Source of the DNA: Zygnema cylindricum
Taxonomy: Eukaryota; Streptophyta; Zygnematophyceae; Zygnematales; Zygnemataceae
Length of the DNA: 62,000 bases
Reading direction: 5' to 3'
Assembly: GCA_037447655.1 (NCBI GenBank)
Contig: JBBHKE010002794.1
Coordinates: 1-62,000, forward strand
Position numbers and translations under genes: made by a program. This document shows positions 45,178 to 56,023 of the stretch, in pieces (position 1 is the stretch's first letter; each line of letters begins with the position of its first letter). A model generated the notes under the pieces. It saw nothing but the letters and a program-made list of their open reading frames with translations. It was not told the DNA's origin and ran no database searches.

Positions 45178-46920
45178 TTCAACTGCACACTTTGTTAGCG
45201 ACCTGTAATATTCCCTTATACCCCAATTAGTATAGGAATGAACAATAATACCCGTCGACGTCTTGCGGCATGACACCAATTTTTATCATCTAAATAGAGT
45301 GTTGTACGGTTGGTGTCAGACTGTACAAAAATGTACCTTTTTAAGTGAGAAAGTATAATTAATGGGTTTTAGTAACCACGGACGCATGAGAATATGTGCT
45401 CTAAAAAGGGGATGCAATCGGGTTGTCAAAAATCACGTTCTCACATATTCGTCCGGCAACCGCGTTTCGACGGTGTGAATGTACAATTTGTGTACGATTT
45501 GTCAGATTTTGAACAGAACTTATATTAGTGTAAACAAGTTTGGGGCTGGTGTTTAATTTTTTTTTAAATCCAAAATAGTATAAGTAAATATCGAGTATGT
45601 ATGTTTTTTTTGAAAAAATCCAAATTCTCAATTAGCGTAAATAACGGTAATTGTTCCTACACGCTAAATATACCTTTACGCGAATAACGATTCACGGTGT
45701 ACTGTACATTACAGTATAATACTAGGCTGTACTTTCCAAACAAAAAAAGATGAATTGTACGAAAGTTCGAAACAGTACAACGTGAATCGTAATTAGCCTT
45801 ATGTACGCTATATCGGCACCCCAAAATTTTGACATTGATACCTTAAATATAATAAACTACACTATTTAAGGACGTGGACCATAATCTGCCATGTCTCCCG
45901 GCACTAAATTAGAATAAATGACGCTAATTTTTTCTTTACACTAATAATTTTTATACGCTAATAACGATTCAAGGTGTACTGTCCATTGAAATTTGAAAAT
46001 CTTCAACTATGGTTGAATTCTACAATAGCGTGTTTGCCGTGTCATAATGGTCACATCAGTTGTTTCCGATTTTTACATTTGCAGTGATACAGTAGAATCG
46101 TCAAAGCGGTATTCGATTTTTAAGGATCTGGCGGGTCACAATTTTCAAAGCAATGTAAACGATTTTTAAAATCTTACCTTTTTCCACTTTTCAATATCTC
46201 ACTGATCGCTTCCGATTTTCAAAATCTTATTTGACGTGTCATCGCGTGATATCCTTGCGCCACGTGGTGACAAAAGAGAAGGCTGGACTTGCAAGCGCGT
46301 TTACACGTGTTAAAGAATGCGTTTCAACCGTCGTCAACGTCGCTCACAGATATTTTCTTCGGTCTTCGGGCAGAAAAAGATATTCCGAAAATAAATTAAA
46401 AAACAGTTAGAAGCTCTTTCGAAATTCTGGAACTGCCCAAGGAGACAGTTGTCCACTGAAATCCTAGGAGCCAGTACGGACCAGGCAGAGACTAAACTCT
46501 CAAAAGTGAAAACTCTAAAATAGCATAGAAAAATAATTAAAAAATTTAAACAAAAACCTCATCGTTCAGGACTCACGGGCAGGCAAGTTTGAACTTTCAA
46601 ATCTCGGCTTGAGAAGCGGAGTGATTATTGTCACAGTCCTCTCGGGTCAAGGTCGTTACGCGGCTGCTTCTCATTGGCTGCCAATATCTTCGCGACATTC
46701 AAAACAATAAAAACGAATCCTCCCCTATTCTTATTGGTTTCGTCACTTGTACCACTATTTTCATTCGTCTGTAACGAACCAAAGTACTGATTCTAAGCCA
46801 ATTCTTTTATCGATACCTTCAAAAATTTGTTTGCCTCTTTATTTGCCACTCCGCTTCAAATTTCTTCCCAACCTGCTGCAATAATCTGCAGAGAGAATTG
46901 TCTCTCTTTTCCTTAGCGTG
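45178..46920. other. Intergenic DNA upstream of the metacaspase
   Basis: Contains scattered copies of a terminal motif (AATAACGATTCACGGTGTAC near 45684; a variant near 45964) also seen at 54644-55577 and 57671-57903, probably relics of that inverted-repeat family. A G-box CCACGTGG lies at 46260-46267. CCAAT-type boxes (CATTGGCTG, TTATTGG) lie near 46673 and 46732, plausible parts of the metacaspase promoter. No gene is seen. Confidence 0.45.
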
Positions 46921-46978
46921 CCTTTGTTTTCCCTTTATTTTCCTTTGTTTTCCCTTTATTTTCCTTTGTTTTCCTTTT
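46921..46978 (+). promoter_or_regulatory. Pyrimidine-rich 21-bp tandem repeat before the metacaspase
   Basis: CCTTTGTTTTCCCTTTATTTT is repeated twice in full and once in part, ending about 48 bases before the start codon. Pyrimidine patches of this type are common in plant core promoters and 5' leaders. No TATA box is obvious closer to the gene. Confidence 0.5.
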
Positions 46979-47025
46979 CATATTAGGATCTTACTACCGT
47001 ACAAAAAGCTACTGTACGAGCCGAG

Positions 47026-47290
47026 ATGGCGAAGCGGGCGCTTTTGATTGGATGCAACTATCCAGGTACGGATGCTGAGCTGGCGGGCTGCGTCAACGAC
47101 GTGTTTCGAATGAAGACAAGTTTGATCGAACGGTTCGGATTTGACGAAGATGTGAGTGCACAAGAAAAGAGTGCCATGGTCCGAGAGAGAGAGGGAGAGA
47201 GAGAGAGAGGGAGAGGGAGAGGGAGAGGGAGAGGGAGAGGGAGAGGGAGAGGGAGAGTGTGTGTGTGTGGGTGTGTGTGTGTGAGTGTGA

Positions 47291-47341
<51 letters not shown>

Positions 47342-50300
47342 GCTATTTTTCAAAAGCGAAGTCCGTGAAAGCGCCTCTCTCTCTCTCTCTCCCTCTACCA
47401 CTACTGCGTCTATCTCACAATTCTTGCAATAAAAAACTTCAATAATGGTGTCAAATTAAAGATCTCTAAAAACGATTTCTTTTTACTATATTTGGGCGTA
47501 TTTTGACGGCAAGAAAAGTGAGAAAGGACTACAAAACAAAATCGGGAAACCATGGCAAAGAGTTTTAGAATTTGTGACGTCACCGCTGTCATAATTGAGC
47601 GTGACGTTTTTCTAATATTTTTGTTTTTTGTGTTTGACCTTTTGGTTTTTTGGTAAATTGTCATTAAATGAAAACAATCATTAATATATATATATATATA
47701 TATTTTTTTGGCAAGAGCATTTTATTTGGTAAACTGCGCCAACGATGATATTTTTCTTTTTTTGTCGGGTAGCAATGATTCTTAATTCAATATGTTATTG
47801 ATTCAATATTTATTTAAGTTTGTTAATGTTTCATTTTTTCAGTGCAAATAGAGATAAAAGTTAAAAAAATAAATTTAGATGGATATCTCACATCACGATA
47901 CCTTTTTTTTGTTTTCTTTGCATCTTTTCTTTTTCTGAAATAGTTGAAATTGTTTTTTTTTTCGGTCCTCAAAATCCTTTACCGAGTCTCCTGGAAATTT
48001 CCTTCACCCACATTTTTTTCCCCATCTTTTTTTTTTTTTGAAATTTCAGTTTTTTATGAACTTGAATTGAAAGTTTTTCTTGGCAGAGAGCACTCTTCTT
48101 GACTGGTTTTCTTTTCTTTTTCTTTCATTTATTTATTTATTTTAGGATGAATCTAGTGTGGCATTTCATTCTTGTTGGCTCATTTTTTTCTTAAAATCAG
48201 GTCTGGTTTTTTTTTGTGGATTGTGGCTGGCACTGGCTGGCACTGATGACGTGGATTGATGACGTGGCACTCTGATTTGACGATTGCAATAGTAGTAGCA
48301 AAAGTTAAGGGTTGCAATTTATGGATAAAGAAAGTATCTTTTCCCCTTTTTTTTCCCAAATTTTTCCCTTTTTTTTTCCAAAATTTTTCCTTTTTTTTAT
48401 GTTTATGTTTTTGCATTGTTTGTGAATCATGACTTCATGTCTCCATGAAAAAAAAAAAAACGTCATTGCATTAGAAATACGTGTAAATGGAACAGAATTT
48501 TTGCACTCTTTTAGTCTCAAGATACTTGTAAAGCTCCACTATAAATAGAATGGATACGTTTAATATACGCCTCATCCCTGTTTGAGTTTGTGAATTATTA
48601 TGAATTATTGGCGTTTCTCTGGCTCAAAAGCTGGTCCTATTTGTCAGCTTTATATGCATATACATTTGTGTGTTGAGGCTTTTTTTTCCGTCTATGTTGG
48701 GCTGTGTGTTTGACATGCATGCATCTCATGCTGACGAGGCGGCTGATGTGGAATTCGTAGCAAATCCTGACGTGGGTGAATGAATGCTAGCTTGGCATCA
48801 ACATGCCGAACGTGAACGTTGATAGGAGTGTTGATGTGGATGTTGGTGTGCATGTGAACATTGATGCCGACGTGGATTGTGATGCATGGGGACATTCATA
48901 CTGACGTGGATTGTGGTCTGGATTGTAGTGTGCATGCAAACGTTGATGCTGACATGCAGGTCAATGTGCATGCGATCGTTAATTCTAACGTGGATTGTGG
49001 TGTGCATGCGAACATTGATGTGGAGGTAGATGTTGTTGTTCATGGGAATGTTGATGAAGACGTGGGCTGGTTGTGCATGCGGATGTTGATGTTGGGGTGG
49101 ATTGTGATGTGGATGCAAATAATGATGTTGGCGTGGATGTTGATTGGCATGGTAACATTGTTTTTGACTTGGATTGTGGTGTGCATGCAAACATTGATGT
49201 TGACATGGATGTTGGTGTGCATGCAAACATTGGTGTGGATGTGAAATGTTACTGAGTTCCCTCTGACGGGCACGGGAATCTGTACTGGTTTTGAACTGTA
49301 CTTATTTCCTCTGACGTCGCTTTTTATTTTGACTTGGATGATACTTCGAGCTTCTTTCCTCTGTCATGGATGTAAAACTGTACTTGCTTTCCTCTGACAT
49401 GGATACAAATTGTACTGCCTTCTCTAACGCCGATGCAAATCTGTAATTGTATTCCTCTGACATGGATGTAAAACTGTAGTTGATGTAAAATCATCTTAGT
49501 TTTTTCTGACGTGGATGTAAAACTGTACTTGAATGTCCCTCTGACGTGGATGTAAAACCTTATGAGATTCCTTCATTGTGGAAAACTTAGTGAAGTTTGC
49601 ATCTTTGCATGAGTTTTACATCTAGAGTTTGCATGACATGGATGCTGAATGGTACTGATGTGTTTTGTGTTTGTTTGTTTGTTTGCAGAACATCGTGGTT
49701 ATGATCGATACCGACGATAATTATCCTCAGCCAACAGGAGCGAATATTCGGAAGGCTCTGAAGAAGATTGTGGCTAATACAGAATCTGGCGACATTCTGT
49801 TCATGCACTACAGTGGACATGGAACAAGGATTCCGCCCGAGAGTGGAATCGAGGATGACACCGGTTACGACGAATGCATCGTGCCGACAGATATGAACGT
49901 TCTTTCTGGTAAGTTTTTGATTTTGAATGACTTTTATATTCACAATTGTTAGCTTTGTTGTACGTATGTATTGTATGTATTGTATGTATTGTATGTATGT
50001 ATGTATGTATGTATGTATGTATGTATGTATGTATGTATGTATGTATGTATGTATGTATGTATGTATGTATGTATGTATGTACCTTGTATTGGATCTATTA
50101 CATCTATTATGTATTAGATTGTGCTTATTGGATTGTATTGTATGTAACCTTTATGCAGCTTGTATGCATCGTGCCTCACGGATATGAATATCCTTTCTTG
50201 TAAGTTTTTTTTTTACATGTCTTTGTTTTTTTAGCATTTCCAAACAGAGAAGCGTTGATACTATGACTATTTTGGCTTTCACCTCCTACTTCATACAAGT

Positions 50301-51587
50301 TTTGACACTTTTGGCTCCTTTGTTTGTTATGTTTTTCATTATGCAGATGGTGATTTCCGAGAGGTTGTGAACGATCTGCCGGATGGCGTCACATTCACTT
50401 TCATATCGGATTCTTGCCACAGCGGAGGTTTAATTGATCATGCGAAAGAACAAATTGGAGACTCTGTTCTAGACGACGACGACGACGACAATAATGAAGC
50501 AGCCCCGGCCAGTCGCTCTCGTGACTTCCAGCTTCCAGACAGGAGGCGAGAAGAAGAAGGGGATTATGGCCGTAGAGAAGGTCGAGGAGAAGAATATGGA
50601 CGCAGAGAGGAGTACGGTCGGGGAGACGATCGTGGCAGAGAAGAATATGGGAGTAGAGAGGACCATGGGCATGGTCGTCCAGAAGGAAGATACGAGAGAT
50701 CTGAGTATAACAATAGTGACAATTATGAAGAAGATCGACACGGAAATCGTAGACATGGTGAGGATCGACGAGATGAGGATTATGATGGTGAGAGACGTTC
50801 AGGATATGGACGCTCTGAGAATACGGAGTATGGTCGAGATTCACAATATGGAGGAAAAAAACAAGTTCAGTCAAAGAACAGAGCACTTCCTATTGGCATG
50901 CTTATGTCGTTACTGAGTAGCAAATCTGGGAAAGATGTCGGAAGCGACGGAGTTCGAACCGCACTTTACTCCGTTTTCGGGGAGGATGCGAGTCCTATGG
51001 TACAAACTTTCGTGGGAATCCTTATCTCCCAAGCTCCAACTATACTCGCAGCCATGTCTGGAGGAGAAACAGAAAAATCATCGGGAGGAGGAGGATTTGG
51101 AGGCATGCTATCGGGTTTAATGGGAGGTGGTAACAAGTCTTCCAATCCCGTATCGGGAATGCTCACAGGAGTGGCCATGAACTTTGTCAAATCCCAAATG
51201 ACTTCGGCTAGAGAGATGGGAACCGACGATATCCTCTCTCTCCAAACCGGAAAAGTGAAGGAAGTCGCCGAATCCGGGAGTCGAGAATGGGCTTTCGCGG
51301 GTTGGAAACCGGAGGCCCGTTTTCAAGTTCGAGACGATATGGGAATTTTAGTTAGTGGTTGTCAAACCGACGAAACTTCCGCTGACGCGAATCCAGGGTC
51401 CGGTGGTGAACCTTACGGAGCTCTTAGTAACGCGATTCAACAAGTTTTGGCCCAACATGAGGGACCCATAACTTACCAAGAGCTCGTATTGAGAGCGAGG
51501 AGAATATTGAAAAAAAGTGGGTTTGAGCAGAACCCTGGGTTGTATTGTAGTGACTCGAATTGCAGAAATTACTTCATTTGCCCTTGA
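47026..51587 (+). CDS. Type II metacaspase (three exons, 528 aa)
   Basis: A cysteine-dependent, arginine/lysine-specific protease of the caspase-like fold, normally calcium-activated and cytosolic, linked to plant cell death and wound signalling. Exons: 47026-47151, 49689-49908, 50347-51587, with GT-AG introns in phase 0 and phase 1. The p20 domain (about residues 1-155) starts [19 protein letters not shown] and has catalytic His86 in HYSGHG and Cys139 in SDSCHSGG, the same numbers as Arabidopsis MC4. A linker of about 130 residues follows, then the p10 region ([19 protein letters not shown]) ending NYFICP. There is no N-terminal zinc-finger prodomain, which excludes type I. The linker (about 155-290) is unusual: D-rich, then many arginine/glutamate/tyrosine/glycine repeats such as [12 protein letters not shown]. 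The start codon is supported by alignment of the first residues to the family. All catalytic residues are intact, so it is likely functional. Confidence 0.95.
47183..47336. repeat. Compound GA/GGGAGA/GT/GA microsatellite
   Basis: (GA)n, then (GGGAGA)n, then (GT)n, then (GA)n in intron 1. Its first end overlaps GA-rich sequence also found inside the nearby MITEs. Confidence 0.9.
47352..47606 (-). mobile_element. Inverted internal fragment of a Harbinger-like MITE in intron 1
   Basis: Read on the minus strand it matches the interior of the MITEs at 56024-56986 and 56990-57665: GACGTCAC motifs, CCATGGTTTCCCGATTT, GTGAGATAGACGC, a GA-rich run, GGCGCTTTCA and GACTTCGCTTTT in the same order. Terminal repeats are missing. 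Confidence 0.75.
47682..47702. repeat. (TA)n microsatellite
   Basis: About ten TA units in intron 1. Confidence 0.9.
48800..49250. repeat. Degenerate minisatellite in intron 1
   Basis: Variable units built from GACGTGGATTGTGGTGTGC-like and ATGCGAACATTGATGTTG-like blocks repeat across about 450 bp. Unit lengths are mostly multiples of three, so long frames stay open on both strands. Confidence 0.75.
49259..49560. repeat. Second minisatellite in intron 1
   Basis: Units start CCTCTGACRTGGATGTAAAA and continue CTGTACTTG, repeated about seven times with variable spacers. Confidence 0.7.
49909..50346 (+). other. Metacaspase intron 2 with (GTAT)n tract
   Basis: Donor GTAAGT at 49909, acceptor TATGCAG ending at 50346. 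A GTAT tetranucleotide array fills about 49962-50081. Confidence 0.9.
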
Positions 51588-51687
51588 GGTGTGTGTGTGG
51601 GTAATTGTATGAAGAAATCGCAGAGGACTTTGTTCTTCGTTTTGGTGTAAAATACAGTAGAATTGTGGAGGAGCAGAGGGTGAGAGC

Positions 51688-51783
51688 AGGAGAAGAGTGG
51701 GAGAGGGAGAGAAAGAGGAGAGAGAGGGAGAGAGGAGGGGGCGAGGGAGAGAAAGAGGAGCGAGGGAGGAGGGGAGGGAGCGG
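51688..51783 (+). repeat. Purine-rich tract in the metacaspase 3' UTR
   Basis: About 96 bases almost entirely A and G, built from GGGAGAG, AAAGAGGA and GAGGGGG blocks, starting about 100 bases after the stop codon. It has several G runs. Confidence 0.8.
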
Positions 51784-52493
51784 GCATTGTATTGTCGATG
51801 TATAGCCTGTGATTTAAGGATCAAGGTATTTGAGCAGCAATATGGAAGTTGGTACTGACTAATTATTTGTCAAATTTTGTTACACGTAAAGATATTATGT
51901 TTTTTACTTATCAAGCTTCTCTGGGGTCACATTCTGTTGGGATCTTTAGAATGTCTTTACTGTTTGCATATTGCTGAAGTCTTTTTTGTCCTTGTGTTTT
52001 TCTCTTTTTTCACTTTGTTATTTCTTGTTTTTTTTTAATTTGTTAGTTTCCCCTTTCTTTTCTTTGTCAGCCATTTTCTACTTTACTTCTTTGATGGTTT
52101 ACTTTCTGTTTCCTCTTTCTTTACTTCGTTTGGCTTTTAGATAGCATTTTTGAGTGATTCAATTCTTCTAATACCTTTCTATGCCTAACATAGTTCATGC
52201 ATTTGACACCAGAGAAATGGAATATGATTTTCGTAAGTTATTCTTCACTAATGCTTTTCTTGCACCTTTGTGATAAATAACAAAGCATTATTTATATGTA
52301 TTTGTATATGTCAGGAGCAATGCTGTATTTTTTTTTATTTTTTTTTTCTGCTGATTCGAAATTATTTGAATTTGGGTCGTCTAGTTTGAAAGGAGTGACA
52401 CTCAATCAGAATACGTACAAAGCTGCCAAATTCCTGAATGAGGAAGCAAAATCAAACTCAATTTAAATATCTCACATGTCATACATGGAATTT

Positions 52494-52522
52494 CAAACAA
52501 ACAAACAAACAAACAAACAAAC
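52494..52522. repeat. (AAAC)n microsatellite
   Basis: About seven AAAC units. Confidence 0.9.
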
Positions 52523-52560
52523 GTGCGTACAAACATATGTAAGGACAAGCTGTACCCTCA

Positions 52561-52758
52561 ATGGGTCGAAACTCGCTAGACGACAAACTGCATCGACCTA
52601 AACGACAAACTACAGTACATTTAAAGTTTCACGGTAATGCAACTTGTACGGTATTAATTTCGTTTTTTTGGTACGGCTGCAGATTTTCTCATTTTTTTCT
52701 AAGTTACAGAGGAAAACGACAGAAAATAACTGTAACTTTAGCACATGCGAAAGTACCC
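52561..52758. mobile_element. 3' fragment of a Harbinger-like MITE
   Basis: Aligns with 56795-56986, the right end of the complete MITE there, and ends in the terminal repeat ACATGCGAAAGTACCC. The left part is absent. It abuts the next MITE with a shared TAA. Confidence 0.7.
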
Positions 52759-52872
52759 TAAGGGTATATCCCCATGTACTTGTAACTTAGCGAACTTACT
52801 TTGTATTTTAGCGCGGATCCGCCGGACCCGGTTTTCAAGTGTCCCTGTGTGTAAGAACGTAATCGTAACTTA

Positions 52873-53826
52873 GGGTACGTCCCCATGTATCGGCACTTTG
52901 ATAAAGTATTTTGGACTGTAGTGAATATTCCCCGTATGAATAGTCCCCGTACTACTCTGAAGAGCGTCCCAATGTGCAAAATGGAATCGGAACTTTGACA
53001 TGTGACTTTTGTAGACGTAGGTACAGCTTGTGACGATTGAAGCCGACTACGAAACTTCCGACGATTGGTGACGCCAACAAAAACAGCGACAGTGGTGGAC
53101 GTCTATATTTTGGTGAAATTGTAGATGTTTAGGGTTTGGTGAAATTGTGACATCACGCTCACTTGTGACAACGTTGACGTCACTGATTCAAGAACTTTAC
53201 GCCATGGTTTCCCGATTTCATTTTTTCTACTTTTCTAATTCGACTTGCCATTAAAAAAAACCTAAAAATTCTCAAAACAAATATTTTTCAATTCATTTTA
53301 TATCAATATTGTCGTGTCTCGTTCTAAAAAGTGTGAGATAAAAGCGATAGTGTGAGAGGGAGAGGGGAGAGGCGACGACGGCGAAAAATCATCCAAAGGA
53401 CCCATGAATGAAAGTGGAGGTCCGAGACCCCTGCAAACTTTTTTCCGTACATGCGCGTGACGGCCACGGAGAAAAATAGCGAGGACTCTCCCCATTCCAA
53501 CAAATTTCGCTCTCGTGTGGCGCGTGCGTGGGTCGTTTTTCATTCGCTGTTTGGGCGGTACTTTAACTAAAATCACCCCCTCGAGGTGATTTTGGATGAA
53601 GTTTTTTTCTGGGCTGGATTCTCTTGCCCGGGGGTCGAAAAGGGGAAAACGCCAAAATGCGTTCACATGACGACAAACACGCCGTACATCCAAAGTATGA
53701 ATTTACGTTCACTGTACTTTGGTAAACATGATTTTATCGTACGGCTAAAGTTTTTGTCAAAGTTCCCTGAATTTTAGGGCAAAAAGACAGAGAAAAGTAT
53801 ATACTTTAACACATGGGGACGTACCC
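52873..53826. mobile_element. Harbinger-like MITE H2 nested in H1
   Basis: 954 bp with perfect 16-bp termini GGGTACGTCCCCATGT and ACATGGGGACGTACCC, flanked by TTA (52870-52872, 53827-53829). The interior shares CCATGGTTTCCCGATTT and GACGTCA motifs with the other copies. Confidence 0.85.
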
Positions 53827-53910
53827 TTACGCTTGTGACGATTGTATACATCAACAATACCTGTGACGGCTGTCAACGTCTACAATCTATGTTGTCGCAC
53901 GTTAATTTTT

Positions 53911-54057
53911 GGAACTGCTTGTGACGTCGCATGTCTTACCGTGACATTGTAGACGTTTTGGAACTGCTTCTGATGTCGCATGTCTTACCGTGACATTGTA
54001 GACGTTTCGGAACTGCTTGTGATGTCGCATGTCTTACCGTGACATTGTAGACGTATC
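53911..54057. repeat. 49-bp tandem repeat, three copies, inside H1
   Basis: Units start GGAACTGCTTGTGA at 53911, 53960 and 54009 and are nearly identical. Each ends GTAGACGTTT. Confidence 0.88.
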
Positions 54058-54643
54058 GCATTCCAGCCTGTGCAGTTTCACGGTTGAAGAAGATGCGCTT
54101 TGCCTTCGCGTCGCCTGTCCGGTCGACGTGAAATGGCATCGGAATTTCAAGACCCCTGCAAAAAAAAAAATCCGTACTGAACTAAAACAGACAAAAAACA
54201 AATTGTGTACTTTTCTTCGTCGTATTGAACACAAACGGGCAAAACATAGTAAATTTTGTACGTCTTTTGTCCTTATAAATCGTATGAAAATTTTCAAAAT
54301 TTTCGGCAAGTGCGAATATATGTTCCTATTTGTTTATCGAAAATACCTAGTTTTAAAACGCATCGCGCAAAAGTTTGAATATGACGTTTTTTGTCGTGGA
54401 AGTGGGTCGAAAAACACCAGACAACAAATTTTCATTCATCCTAAGTTCGAGGATGACGCAAATTGTACTATACAAAATTGCAATTCCTTCGTACGGTTGC
54501 ATCTTAGGTAGTAGGGCGCTAAGTTTTACAAGAAAAAAAACCCTTACTTATGCACATGGGGACATACCCTAACTCGCAAAACTTCACATTGAACTTGGAA
54601 TTCTTTTAAGGAATGACGTGAAACGAAACTATTCGAAACGACA

Positions 54644-55577
54644 CTACACCGCGAATCGTTATTAGTGTCAAAGTTTAAATAGTGTCGGAGAAAATTTACC
54701 GTAATTGATGCTAATTAAGAATTTGTTTTTTTTTTTAAGGTGTATTCTAATTTCGGCATTATCCTAATTTGGGAACAACAAAAATGGAATATTCACCGTA
54801 CGATTATATACATTAATATATGTATCCGTACAAAATATTAGAAATCGTACGCCGTCGTTAATTTAAAATATCCATACATGTCAGACTAATTTACGTGTCA
54901 GAATAATCCGGTTTTTTGAGCGCACGTTCCTATGCGTGCGCGTCTGATTTAATTCATTTTTTGTAATTTTTTCACTTGAAAAGGTACATTTATGTACGGT
55001 ATGAAATTGACCGTACACCACACTATTTATATCTTGTTGTACTTTCGTTCTCTACACTTTTTGTACGATACCTTATTAACGTCAAGGAAAAATTAAAATC
55101 ATGTATCCTATTTGAGGAAATAAATCAAAATTTTAAGAACCCAAATTAGTGACTTTGACACTAATAACTAGTGTTGGGTATCGAGGACCTTTTGCCGATC
55201 TTCGATATATATCGAATTTCAGGTACCCGATAATAGATATATCGCTTCGATATATCAAAAACCAAATTATCGCGATATATCGCCGATATATCGAGGCATT
55301 AAAAAAAATTTGAAAATTTCCATTTTTTCCGATTTTTTTTTAAACACCCCCCCACCCTCCCGGGCGCGCTCGGGGGGGGGGGTATCCGTACGATTTTCCG
55401 TACTAAGATTGTACGGACACCCATTTTTTGCGATATATATCGCAATAATTTATGTTGGTCCCGGTACGATATATCGAGGAATTTGCTTGATCGATATTCG
55501 ATATATCGAATATCGAAATTATCGCGATATGAATTTACCCGATACCCAACACTACTAATAACGATTTGCGGTGTACT
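54644..55577. mobile_element. Inverted-repeat element of a second family, holding a hAT MITE
   Basis: Left end CTACACCGCGAATCGTTATT and right end AACGATTTGCGGTGTAC are inverted copies, and pairing extends inward through TAGTGTCAAAG for about 30 bases. The right arm is split by the hAT MITE at 55169. A TSD could not be fixed, so the superfamily is open. Confidence 0.65.
55169..55554. mobile_element. hAT-type MITE, second copy
   Basis: 386 bp with termini TAGTGTTGGGTATCG and GATACCCAACACTA, and a perfect 8-bp duplication CTAATAAC (55161-55168, 55555-55562). Oriented opposite to the copy at 6942-7773 and shorter in the centre, where it has a C-run and G-run. Both arms are rich in CGATATATCG. 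Confidence 0.92.
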
Positions 55578-56023
55578 GTACTTTACGGAATTGTCTGAAT
55601 CTTGCAATTTTCGCGCTGGTGAGAGCGGTGAGAGGAGGTGGTGCACGCGTCCACGCCCTCCTTTCATTCCGTTTTACGACGCACCACGCCGCGCGGACGT
55701 CGTGTGTATAAATATGTTGAGGTTTTTTTTCTCATTCGTGTTTTTTTTTATTAATAAAAAAACACAACCACCCAAAAACCCTAAAGTAAAATGTAAGGTA
55801 CCCGGGCGGTATCTTGCAAACAGCAAGTGTAACGCCTTTTTTGGGTGTAAAATACATTTCCCACCACTCTCACCAACCAGGCCAACTCGTAAGAAACCTT
55901 GTCTGTACCATTCGATATCATTTGACATTTGTACATTGTTGATCCGAACATAGTTGTTTGGTTGCCCTCGTTTAACGGTAAATTAACGACAAGTTCAAAT
56001 GAAAGAGAATAATATATATGTTA
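55578..56023. other. Intergenic, nothing recognised
   Basis: A CG-rich patch near 55620-55700 and short frames only. Confidence 0.45.

Larger units (their letters stand above)
47152..49688 (+). other. Metacaspase intron 1 (2.5 kb)
   Basis: Donor GTGAGT at 47152 and acceptor TTTGCAG at 49688. It holds a GA/GT microsatellite, an inverted MITE fragment, T-rich sequence and two minisatellites. Long open frames inside it come from the repeats and are not genes. Confidence 0.9.
51588..52560. other. Metacaspase 3' flank
   Basis: Probable 3' UTR followed by T-rich intergenic sequence. A purine tract lies at 51688-51783 and an AAAC microsatellite at 52494-52522. I could not single out a polyadenylation signal. 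Confidence 0.5.
52762..54569. mobile_element. Harbinger-like MITE H1, split by nested H2
   Basis: Terminal inverted repeats GGGTATATCCCCATGT (52762) and ACATGGGGACATACCC (54554) match at 15 of 16 positions, flanked by TAA on both sides (52759-52761, 54570-54572). A 3-bp TWA duplication with GGG-starting termini is typical of PIF/Harbinger and Tourist elements. H2 is inserted at 52873. It has no transposase frame. Confidence 0.75.

Noticed and set aside
47026-47445. 140-codon open frame reading through the GA/GT repeat after metacaspase exon 1
   Set aside because: The metacaspase alignment breaks at the GTGAGT donor and resumes in exon 2; the extension is arginine/glutamate and cysteine/valine repeat translation of a microsatellite.
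48798-49244. Long open frames on both strands rich in His/Asn/Val/Asp (about 48.8-49.25 kb)
   Set aside because: They are produced by a minisatellite whose units are mostly multiples of three; they lie inside an intron and have no start or family support.
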